64,000 nt of DNA from positions 434,001-498,000 of the forward strand of contig NZ_JAGIAG010000002.1 in assembly GCF_017744955.1 (NCBI RefSeq), written 5' to 3'. The DNA comes from Dokdonella sp. GTDB taxonomy: Bacteria > Pseudomonadota > Gammaproteobacteria > Xanthomonadales > Rhodanobacteraceae. The notes below the pieces were generated by a model. It was not told the origin of the DNA. It made no database searches and saw only the letters and a program-made list of their open reading frames with translations. Below are positions 57,105-64,000 of the stretch, piece by piece. The first letter of the stretch is position 1, and each line of letters starts with the position of its first letter. A program made the position numbers and the translations under genes.

Positions 57105-57692
57105 GTGCACGAAAAAAATGCTGCTTCGCCGCAAAATTTGCCGCCGCACCAGCAGCGCTGGCTCGCCGCGCTCGGCGGCTATGCGCGTCTGCACGCGGAG
57201 GAGGGCGACACCATCGCGCTGTTCCGCGCCTTCATGGCCGAGCGTGCGGACGCCGCATCGCGCGAACTGGCGAGCGGCCATCTCACCGGCAGCGCGTGGC
57301 TGGTCAGCGCCGACGGCGGTCGCGTGCTGCTGACGCATCACCGCAAGCTCGACCGCTGGCTGCAGCTCGGCGGCCATGCCGACGGCAACGTCGATCTCGC
57401 GCGTGTCGCACTGCGCGAGGCGGAGGAGGAATCCGGTCTGGTCGACCTGATCGTGGAACCGGCGATCTTCGACCTCGACCGCCATCGCATCCCGGCGCGC
57501 GGCGAAGTCGCCGAGCACTGGCACTACGACGTGCGCTACGTCGTGCGCGCGGCCGGCAACGAAGCGTTCGTCGTCAGCGAAGAATCGCATGCGCTGGCTT
57601 GGCGCGACGTCGCCGAGCTGGCCGAAGGGGACGGGGTCGACGAGTCGCTGCGGCGGATGGCGCGCAAGTGGCTGAAAAGGCCTGCGTTCTGA
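57105..57692 (+). CDS. NUDIX hydrolase
   Basis: A 195-residue hydrolase. The NUDIX box is GGHADGNVDLARVALREAEE followed by ESGL. The RExxEE core is intact, but the first Glu of the canonical GX5E is replaced in this subgroup. A downstream D-H-W-HYDVRYVVRA strand fits. Start GTG at 57105 (product begins HEKNAASPQNLPPHQQRW). An alternative start at 56985 would put codons before the promoter-like TAAAAT. The nucleotide substrate is unknown. Confidence 0.87.
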   Translation: MHEKNAASPQNLPPHQQRWLAALGGYARLHAEEGDTIALFRAFMAERADAASRELASGHLTGSAWLVSADGGRVLLTHHRKLDRWLQLGGHADGNVDLARVALREAEEESGLVDLIVEPAIFDLDRHRIPARGEVAEHWHYDVRYVVRAAGNEAFVVSEESHALAWRDVAELAEGDGVDESLRRMARKWLKRPAF

Positions 57693-57811
57693 TCGAAGGA
57701 ATCCATCGACGCCCCGCACATGGCGAGGCGGATCGGTATCGGCAATCGGCGAGTCGCGATTTCCTTGTTGCGCTATCCTGCCCGATGGGGGTTGCAGGGG
57801 AGTGAGGGGCT

Positions 57812-60373
57812 ATGCAAGGGATTGATCGCGTCGAGCCGCGGTATCGGTTCGCAGGTTTCGTTCGTGGCGGTTTCCTGATCCTGGCATTCGCGTGGTGTCT
57901 CCTGGCGCACGCGATCGATCGCCTGGATCCCGGCGAGGCGCCGACTCTGAAGGAAGACGAAGGACTGCTCGCGGTGTCCGTCGACACGAGCGCGGCGCTC
58001 GGCAGCGTCAAGTTCCTCAGAGTCGGGACGTTCTTCGGCGGCGACGTCCTCGCTCACGTGCCGGTAGGACGCACGATGCAGTTGTACGTGGTGCCGGCCG
58101 GACGCTACCAATGGGTCAAGGTGAATCTGGTCGACGCCTACAACTGGAGTTCGATCCTGACCTTGAAGGACGATCCGGAGTACGCGTTCGAGGTCAAGGC
58201 CGGGCAGATCACCTATGCCGGCGAACTCGTCCTGCGGCCGCGGGGGTGGTTCACGTCGGGCGTTCGCGTCGCCAATCGTTCGCTGCCGGTGATCGATTGG
58301 CTGCGAGAGAAGTTTCCGGCGCTCTACGAGCGCTATCCGTTCGTCTACAGCGGACACTATCCCGATCCGTTTCCCGAGTTCTACCGCAAGGAACGCGCGG
58401 CGGCGGCCGATCCGCCGGCCGATCTCGATGCGGTCCGCGCACCGCCGGAACCCGGCGAGCTCGCGCTGCCCCCGAAGATCCTGTGGGCATCGGGCCGCAT
58501 CGACACCGCCGTGCTGAGTCCCAGCGGTGCGCTGATGGCGGAAGTGGTGCACGAGAGCGACGGCACGCAATGGCTGCGGCTGATCGACGTCGACGCCGGC
58601 AGCAGCCAGGCCCTGGTGAAGTCGACGTTGGGCATCGGCGACGTGCAATGGAAGGACGAGCGCACTCTGCTGGCGAATCTACCCAGCCTCGGAGGCGATC
58701 AGCTGCACGCATTCGTGCTCGGCGAGCGTTCCGGCGAGGCGCGTCGTTTCGAGCATCTCGAAGGTCCGGCCGGCGGCCGCATCGTCGATCTGCTGCCGGA
58801 CTATCCCGGCGAAATCCTCTACGAGGCGCGCGTTCGGCAGGGCACGCTGGTCGTGCACAGGCTCGAAGTCGCAAGCCGCCGGGCCATGCAGGGGTTCGCG
58901 AAGACCAGCATCGCGAACCGGCTCAACAAGGGTGTCGACGACGACCTGGCCTGGTACGCCGACGGTTACGGCGCCTTGCGTGCGGCGGTGGCGAAGAAGG
59001 ACGGCGAACGCGTGCTGATGCACGGCAGCTACGGCAAGTTCAGCCCGATTCTGCGCTTGAGCGAAGACGACGGACTGACGCCGCTGAAGCTTTCCTACGA
59101 CGGCAACGTCATCTATGCCCTGAGCGATCAGGGACGCGCGCAACGCGACCTCGTCGTCTACGACCCTGCCCAGGGGAAAATCACCAAGACGCTGTACAGC
59201 AAGCCGGGCGTGGACGTGGCGGCGGCGCTGTTCGGCGATCGGCGCGAACCGATCGGCGTGCGCTACTACGAGAACGGGCGACTGGTCAGCGAGTATTTCG
59301 ACGGGCGCAATCGCAGTATCGAGGCGATGCTGCAGAACGCGTTCCCGCGACGCTCGGTGGCGATCGTGGATCGCAATCGCGCGGCGGACCGCATGCTGCT
59401 CTGGGTGGACGGCAGCGATCAGCCGGCGCAGCTCTACTATTTCGACGCGGGGAAGCGCGAAGCACAGCTGATCGACGAGGCGATGCCGGAGCTGCAGAAG
59501 AGGAAGTTCGTGCCGACCGAGCTGATGAAGCTGCAGAACGCGGCTGGAATGCCGATCGACGCGTTCGTCACGATTCCGGACGGCAACGGCAAACGGCCGC
59601 TGGTCGTGATGCCGCATGGAGGGCCGATCGGCGTCGCGGACGCTCTGCATTTCGATCGCGGCGTGCAGTTCCTCGCCTCGCTCGGCTATGCCGTGCTGCA
59701 GGTCAATTTCCGCGGCTCCGACGGCTACGGCCGCGCCTTCCGCGAGGCGGGGCGCTACCAGTACGGCCGCGGCATCGAGGACGACATCGACGCGGCCTTG
59801 CAGGCGGCGCTCGAGCGGTTTCCGCTCGACAAGGAGCGCATGTGCGTGCTCGGTGCGAGCTACGGCGGTTATTCGGCCCTTTATTCGGCGTTCCGCTGGC
59901 CGGGACGCTTCCGTTGCGCCGTTTCCATTTCCGGTGTCAGCGATCGCACCTTGTTCTTCACGGCGAGTGACGGCGGCACCACGCGGCAGGGGCGTGAAGC
60001 GCTGGAGCGCTGGATCGGCAATCCGCGTACGGATCTCGAAGCCATGATCGCCACCTCGCCCTTGTACCAGTACCGCCAATTGACGCTGCCGATCATGCTC
60101 GTCCACGGCCGCGAGGACGCGCGCGTCGACTTCGAGCACACGCGCCGGCTGATACGAATGCTCAATCTCGTTCGGCGTCCGCCGGTGGCGCTGAGCTTCG
60201 ACGACGAAGGGCACAGCATCGGCGAAGCGAAGAATCTGGATGCGGAATGGAGCGGCATCGCCGGCTTCCTGCGGCAGCATCTCGGCGCAGTGCCGGCAGG
60301 CGCGCCGGCAGCGGCGAAGGCCGCCGACGGCACTGCTGCCACGGCCGCCGGCGCGTCGTCGCGGCGGCCGTAG
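57812..60373 (+). CDS. S9 prolyl-oligopeptidase-family serine peptidase with N-terminal extension
   Basis: An 853-residue protein. An N-terminal hydrophobic segment (FVRGGFLILAFAWCLLAHAI) is probably a signal or anchor. A region of about 200 residues (VGRTMQLYVVPAGRYQWVKV) with a DUF2846-like look precedes a beta-propeller (about 230-560) and the alpha/beta-hydrolase domain. The triad is Ser683 in LGASYGGYS, Asp in VHGREDARVD and His in DDEGHSI. VMPHGGPIGV forms the oxyanion loop. The tail is Ala-rich. Likely releases dipeptides or acyl-peptides from exported peptides. Confidence 0.9.
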   Translation: MQGIDRVEPRYRFAGFVRGGFLILAFAWCLLAHAIDRLDPGEAPTLKEDEGLLAVSVDTSAALGSVKFLRVGTFFGGDVLAHVPVGRTMQLYVVPAGRYQWVKVNLVDAYNWSSILTLKDDPEYAFEVKAGQITYAGELVLRPRGWFTSGVRVANRSLPVIDWLREKFPALYERYPFVYSGHYPDPFPEFYRKERAAAADPPADLDAVRAPPEPGELALPPKILWASGRIDTAVLSPSGALMAEVVHESDGTQWLRLIDVDAGSSQALVKSTLGIGDVQWKDERTLLANLPSLGGDQLHAFVLGERSGEARRFEHLEGPAGGRIVDLLPDYPGEILYEARVRQGTLVVHRLEVASRRAMQGFAKTSIANRLNKGVDDDLAWYADGYGALRAAVAKKDGERVLMHGSYGKFSPILRLSEDDGLTPLKLSYDGNVIYALSDQGRAQRDLVVYDPAQGKITKTLYSKPGVDVAAALFGDRREPIGVRYYENGRLVSEYFDGRNRSIEAMLQNAFPRRSVAIVDRNRAADRMLLWVDGSDQPAQLYYFDAGKREAQLIDEAMPELQKRKFVPTELMKLQNAAGMPIDAFVTIPDGNGKRPLVVMPHGGPIGVADALHFDRGVQFLASLGYAVLQVNFRGSDGYGRAFREAGRYQYGRGIEDDIDAALQAALERFPLDKERMCVLGASYGGYSALYSAFRWPGRFRCAVSISGVSDRTLFFTASDGGTTRQGREALERWIGNPRTDLEAMIATSPLYQYRQLTLPIMLVHGREDARVDFEHTRRLIRMLNLVRRPPVALSFDDEGHSIGEAKNLDAEWSGIAGFLRQHLGAVPAGAPAAAKAADGTAATAAGASSRRP

Positions 60374-60390
60374 TAAGTGCGGAGAGTCGA

Positions 60391-60954
60391 TCAGGCCCGG
60401 CCGGAAAATTCCCCGGTCGTCGTATTGACCGTGATCTTCTCGCCGGTCGTGATGTACTCCGGCACGAGGATCTCGATGCCGGTCGACAGCTTGGCCGGCT
60501 TCGGCCGCTTGGTCGCGGTCGCGCCCTTCATTTCCGGCGCGGTGTCGACCACTTCGAGCACGACCGACTGCGGCAGCTGCAACGCGACCGGCGCGTCGTC
60601 GATCAGCTGCACGTAGCAGCCCTCGATGCCGTCGACGATGTAGCCGGCGTCGTCGCCGATCGCGCTGGCGTCGAGCGTGTACTGCGTGTAGTCCTCGCTG
60701 TCCATGAACACGTAGGCGTCGCCGTCCTTGTAGGAGTAGGTGACGGCGCGGCGCGTCAGTTCGGTTTCCTTGAGGTCGTCCTCGGCACGCAGCGAAATGT
60801 CGAGCTTCTGTCCGCCGGGCACGGAATACATGATGAAGCGGTAGGTCACGTTGCCGCCGCGGCCCTGCGGCGAGCTGCGCTCGATGTCGCGGATCTGGTA
60901 GACCTTGCCTTCGTGCTCGACGACGTTCCCTTTCTTGATCTCGGCTGCGCGCAT
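60391..60954 (-). CDS. efpL: Elongation factor P-like protein EfpL (YeiP)
   Basis: A 187-residue EF-P paralog with three OB-type domains: [20 protein letters not shown], then the tip loop [32 protein letters not shown] at the end. In place of the modified lysine of EF-P it has Arg (R32) in SPQGRGG, matching YeiP/EfpL, which relieves ribosome stalling without modification. The ATG at 60952-60954 matches the E. coli YeiP start by alignment. The frame upstream is open but unrelated. The canonical efp is not in this window. Confidence 0.95.
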   Translation of the reverse strand: MRAAEIKKGNVVEHEGKVYQIRDIERSSPQGRGGNVTYRFIMYSVPGGQKLDISLRAEDDLKETELTRRAVTYSYKDGDAYVFMDSEDYTQYTLDASAIGDDAGYIVDGIEGCYVQLIDDAPVALQLPQSVVLEVVDTAPEMKGATATKRPKPAKLSTGIEILVPEYITTGEKITVNTTTGEFSGRA

Positions 60955-61050
60955 TGCAATCAACTTGATGGACGGAGGAAGCGGCGGATTATGACCGATC
61001 CGCCGATTCCCGCGCGCCGGCACGAACGTGCCGGACGAGTCCGCCGATGC

Positions 61051-61626
61051 TCAGCGAGGAGGCCGCGGGTGCGAGCGTTCGCGAATGATCACGCTGCCGC
61101 CCCAGTACGGGCCCCAGTACGGACCCCAGCCCCACGGACCGTACGGACCGTAGCCGTAGCGCCACGGGTCGTAGGGCTCGCGCACGACCAGCGGCCGCTT
61201 GGGCCACAGGTAGATCGCGTCGGCGGCGACGTGCGGATAGCTGTAGTCGTAGTCGCCGACCTTGCCGCGGTCGGTGCCGGTGACCCGGCCGACGATCGTC
61301 AGCTCGCGGCCGCGCTCGAATTCCTCCGGATCGTAGAAACCGCTGCGGCAGGCGATGAAGCGTCCTTCGCTGGGGTCGCGCGTCATCGGCCGCGCGGTGG
61401 CGTCGAGTTTGCGCGAGAGCACCTCGAAGCAGGTGATGTCGGCTTTCGGCTCGACCTTGATGATCTCGCCGCCCCAACGCACCGCCTGGCCGCCGTCGGC
61501 GGCGGCCGCGTCGCGCGGCGTCGCGTTGGAATACTGGCCCTGCAGCGGCTTGGGCACGGTGACGCAGGCGCCGAGGGAGGCGCCGAGCAGCGCGGTCGCG
61601 GCGAGCTGGAGGATGGACTTGTTCAT
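61051..61626 (-). CDS. Slp-family outer-membrane lipoprotein
   Basis: A 191-residue lipoprotein: MNKSILQLAATALLGASLGA with lipidated Cys, then VTVPKPLQGQYSNATPRDAA and the Slp core (VRWGGEIIKVEPKADITCFE, FIACRSGFYDPEEFERGREL, TIVGRVTGTDRGKVGDYDYS, YPHVAADAIYLWPKR). The C-terminal about 40 residues are extremely rich in Tyr, Trp, Gly and Pro (PYDPWRYGYGPYGPWGWGPY). Slp proteins are starvation- or acid-induced outer-membrane lipoproteins; the aromatic tail is a variable extension. Divergent from nothing nearby; on the same strand as efpL. Confidence 0.93.
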   Translation of the reverse strand: MNKSILQLAATALLGASLGACVTVPKPLQGQYSNATPRDAAAADGGQAVRWGGEIIKVEPKADITCFEVLSRKLDATARPMTRDPSEGRFIACRSGFYDPEEFERGRELTIVGRVTGTDRGKVGDYDYSYPHVAADAIYLWPKRPLVVREPYDPWRYGYGPYGPWGWGPYWGPYWGGSVIIRERSHPRPPR

Positions 61627-61691
61627 ACGGACCTCGAGCGTTCGACAGGCGGAAAGATGCACTGTTTCGATAGTACTCCGACGACGCTCGG

Positions 61692-63671
61692 CTACGCGCC
61701 GTCGCGTCGGGTGAACTTCTTTACACGTCCTTGCAGGCGATGGCGGCGCACGCGGCGCGCGAAGGCGTCGACCTCGGCGGGAGCGGGCGCGGCGCGCGCG
61801 TAGCGCAGGTCGGCGTAGGTTTCCACCAGCGGCGCCAAGCCGTCGGCCAGTGCGGGATCGCGCAGCCGGATCTGCCGCAGCCAATCCAGCGGGCCGTGTT
61901 GCGGCTGGGCCGGAAAGCCGGCGTGCTCGACGCGGCGGCGCAGGCGGCTCCAGGCCCGATCGAGCGCGTCGCCGCGCGTCGGCGCGCTGCCGCGCATCGC
62001 CCACAAGGTGGCAATCAGCATGGCGATGCCGAGCGCGGCCGACAGCACCAGCACCAGGTCGCCGGGGTTGGCTTCCGGCACTCCGAAGGTCGTCAGCAGG
62101 CCTTTCTGACGCAGCGCGTTGAATCCGATGACGCCCTCCGACCAGAGCCGGTTGACGACGTCGAGCTGGTTGCGCAGCTCGCGCAGCCAGTCCGCCTGCA
62201 TCCAGCCGGTCGCCTCGTGCGCGGCGGCCGCGCCGCGCTCGATCCGCGCCGGGCTGACCGCGGCGGTCGGATCGACGCGCAGCCAGCCTTGCTGCGGCAG
62301 CCAGACCTCGGCCCAGGCGTGCGCGTCGGACTGGCGCACCAGCAGGTACGAACTGGCGGCGTTCCACCAGCCGCCCTGGTAGCCGGTGACGACCCGCGCC
62401 GGAATGCCGGCGGCGCGCATCAGGAATACGAAGGCCGACGAATAGTGTTCGCAGAATCCCTTTTGCGTGTCGAACAGGAAATCGTCGACCGAGTCGCGAC
62501 CGAGCAGCGGAGGGCTGAGGGTGTAGCTGAAGCTGGCGTGGAACAGGTCGAGCGCCGCGCGCACGACGGCCTGGTCGTCGCGCCCTTCGCCGCGCCAGCG
62601 CTCGGCCAGCGCGCGCGTGCGCGGGTTGAAGCCGTCCGGCAGCGCCAGCGCGCGGGCGCGCATCGCTCCGTCGAGCGTCGGTGCGAGGCGATAGCGGGTG
62701 ACCGACTGGCCGCGGTATTCGCGCGCTTGCGCGACGGACGCGAGCGCGACCGCGACGCGGTCGGAGCCCAGCCGCGCGTTCGTCGGAGCGTCCAGCGGCA
62801 GGTCCAGCATCGGCAGCCAGGGACGCTGGGTCGGTTCGAGCGTCACGCGGTAGTCGAGCGTCGGACCTTGCTCCTGCAGGACTTCGATCTCGCGCGCGCC
62901 GCGGCGCCATTCGCGCGTCCAGGCGGTGCCGTCGAAATCCCACAGCACGATCGTACGGAAGTAGCGTTGCGACGGCGGCGGTACGGCGCCGCCGAAGTCG
63001 ACGCGGAACGCCGGCGTGTCGTCGAGCAGCAGTTCGCCGAACTCGCCCGGCGCCATGCGCTCGCTGAGTCCCGAGCGCGCGCTGGCGTCGTTGCCGGGCG
63101 CGCCCCACAGCGGCGAACCGAGCCGCGGCACCAGCACGAAGGCGGCCGCGGCGAGCGGAAGGCCGGCACCGAGCAGTGCCGCGGCGATGCGCAGCTGCGC
63201 ACGCAACGGTTTGCGCGCCGGCAGTGGTGCCGGCTGCAGCGAAGCGAGGCTCGCCAGCAGCAGCACCAGCACCGCGCAGATCGCCAGCGTGAACGGCAGC
63301 GATTGCGCGAACAGGAGCGCGCTCATCAGCACGAAGGCGGCGAAGCCGAGCGCGACGCGCGCATCGCGCACGCGTTCGGTTTCGAGCAGCTTCAGGCCGA
63401 GCAAGCCGGCGCCGAGCACGCTGCCGGGTTCGCGGCCGAACACGTTGCCGAAGTTCGCGATCACCAGCGCGAGCAGCACCGCGGTCAACGGCAGGCGGAT
63501 CCACACGCCGACCGGCGGGGCGCCGCGCCGACGCGTCCATACGCGCAGCGGCACGATCAACGCCAGCGACAGCGACAACCACGCCGGCAGATGCGCGAGG
63601 TGCGTCGCCAGCGTCGCCGCGACGGTCAGCGCGAGCAGATCGAACTGGCGTGTGGTGAGACGGTCGCTCAT
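61692..63671 (-). CDS. TgpA-like transmembrane transglutaminase-fold protein
   Basis: A 659-residue inner-membrane protein. N-terminal transmembrane helices (FDLLALTVAATLATHLAHLP, LTAVLLALVIANFGNVFG and others) precede a DUF3488 periplasmic region and a transglutaminase-like cysteine-protease core: Cys407 in KGFCEHYSS, His in DAHAWAEV, Asp in RVDPTAA. A further helix and a DUF4129 C-terminal domain follow. This is P. aeruginosa TgpA architecture (essential periplasmic transglutaminase). It overlaps the upstream DUF58 gene by four bases in the standard moxR-DUF58-tgpA arrangement. Confidence 0.94.
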   Translation of the reverse strand: MSDRLTTRQFDLLALTVAATLATHLAHLPAWLSLSLALIVPLRVWTRRRGAPPVGVWIRLPLTAVLLALVIANFGNVFGREPGSVLGAGLLGLKLLETERVRDARVALGFAAFVLMSALLFAQSLPFTLAICAVLVLLLASLASLQPAPLPARKPLRAQLRIAAALLGAGLPLAAAAFVLVPRLGSPLWGAPGNDASARSGLSERMAPGEFGELLLDDTPAFRVDFGGAVPPPSQRYFRTIVLWDFDGTAWTREWRRGAREIEVLQEQGPTLDYRVTLEPTQRPWLPMLDLPLDAPTNARLGSDRVAVALASVAQAREYRGQSVTRYRLAPTLDGAMRARALALPDGFNPRTRALAERWRGEGRDDQAVVRAALDLFHASFSYTLSPPLLGRDSVDDFLFDTQKGFCEHYSSAFVFLMRAAGIPARVVTGYQGGWWNAASSYLLVRQSDAHAWAEVWLPQQGWLRVDPTAAVSPARIERGAAAAHEATGWMQADWLRELRNQLDVVNRLWSEGVIGFNALRQKGLLTTFGVPEANPGDLVLVLSAALGIAMLIATLWAMRGSAPTRGDALDRAWSRLRRRVEHAGFPAQPQHGPLDWLRQIRLRDPALADGLAPLVETYADLRYARAAPAPAEVDAFARRVRRHRLQGRVKKFTRRDGA

Positions 63672-64000
63672 GCGCTCGGCAGCAGGGCGAGCGCGCGCAG
63701 GCAGGCCTGGCGCTGCGAGGCGCCGAGTCCGGGGCCGATGGTCTCGCCGGGCAGGCGCAACGTGTAGCCGCGCTGCGCGGCTTCGGCAGCGCAGACCCAG
63801 GCGGCGAGGCGGCGGATGCGCGCTTCGGTGTCGAGGTCGCGCAGGGCGAACCAATCCAGCGTCAGCGCCTCGCCGGCGCGGCGCTCGACGTCGCGTACGA
63901 GCAAGGTGTCGTGGCGCACCGATGGCTTCCAGGCGATCAGCCGCGACGGATCGCTGGCGCGGTACTCGCGCAGGCCGGCGTGTTCCTCGCTGGCGCCGGC
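63668..64000 (-). CDS. DUF58 protein, C-terminal part
   Basis: The last 110 codons of a gene that begins beyond the right edge. GLREYRASDPSRLIAWKPSV followed by RHDTLLVRDVE is the conserved DUF58 core (vWA-related). The remaining C-terminal part ends RQACLRALALLPSA. DUF58 proteins accompany a MoxR AAA+ ATPase and TgpA, and probably work as a membrane-linked chaperone or maturation unit. The overlap with tgpA (ATGA) indicates co-translation. Confidence 0.88.
   Translation of the reverse strand, partial: AGASEEHAGLREYRASDPSRLIAWKPSVRHDTLLVRDVERRAGEALTLDWFALRDLDTEARIRRLAAWVCAAEAAQRGYTLRLPGETIGPGLGASQRQACLRALALLPSA

Overview
The window is a GC-rich chromosomal segment from a gammaproteobacterium. 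Gene content and order (hfq-hflX-hflK-hflC-purA, pstSCAB-phoU, MiaA/TilS/XseB/IspA, a stand-alone glycine-riboswitch-controlled gcvP, EfpL, TgpA-DUF58) and many large secreted proteins carrying an (I/V)FxDGF(E/D) motif suggest Xanthomonadales, probably Rhodanobacteraceae (Dokdonella-like). The taxonomic call is inference. I see no insertion sequence, prophage, integrase or CRISPR array.

Layout. 1-4.3 kb (minus strand): a POT-family peptide transporter running off the left edge, then tilS-xseB-ispA and threonine dehydrogenase upstream of them. 4.4-11.1 kb (plus): miaA, hfq, hflX (apparently with a CTG start), hflK, hflC, a DUF2065 protein and purA. 11.1-14.9 kb: two tandem paralogous secreted HAF-repeat proteins. 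14.9-18.1 kb (minus): gcvP behind a tandem glycine riboswitch with an intrinsic terminator. 18.1-24 kb: a 1160-residue secreted zinc metalloprotease; a LysR regulator divergent from an ABM-domain protein and a GFA-type protein; and a dead remnant of a second copy of the metalloprotease 5' end. 24-26.2 kb: a RibD-like reductase, an ECF sigma factor with a SnoaL-like tail, and tRNA-Leu(CAG). 26.3-33.4 kb: rnr, an opposed sterol-desaturase-family gene, rlmB, an acyltransferase, and an ECF sigma/membrane anti-sigma/secreted protein operon. 33.5-38.3 kb (minus): pstSCAB-phoU with a candidate Pho box and an unusual heptad-repeat hairpin between pstB and phoU. 38.5-46.1 kb (minus): a large secreted beta-propeller protein, a third HAF-repeat protein and a CadC-like transmembrane transcription factor with TPRs. 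46.4-64 kb: envelope lipoproteins, rluF, an AraC regulator and a HEXXH-containing secreted protein, a lipidated RidA-fold protein, M20, S1 and S9 peptidases, two APC amino-acid permeases, a NUDIX hydrolase, EfpL, an Slp lipoprotein, and TgpA/DUF58 running off the right edge.

Most noteworthy signal. All three HAF-repeat genes have, 105-134 bp (122 bp if the extra fourth box of the first gene is counted) before their start codons, an array of CGCGAATG-like octamers spaced exactly 11 bp apart: 11129/11140/11151(/11162), 13132/13143/13154, and on the minus strand 43549/43538/43527. An 11-bp head-to-tail phase is how PhoB/OmpR-type winged helices bind. The gene immediately upstream of the third HAF gene encodes a membrane-anchored protein with exactly such a winged helix. 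I propose, as inference, a small regulon in which the CadC-like protein controls the secreted HAF-repeat proteins. A second theme is the DGF(E/D) motif shared by five secreted proteins here, either at the extreme C-terminus or at an internal module boundary.
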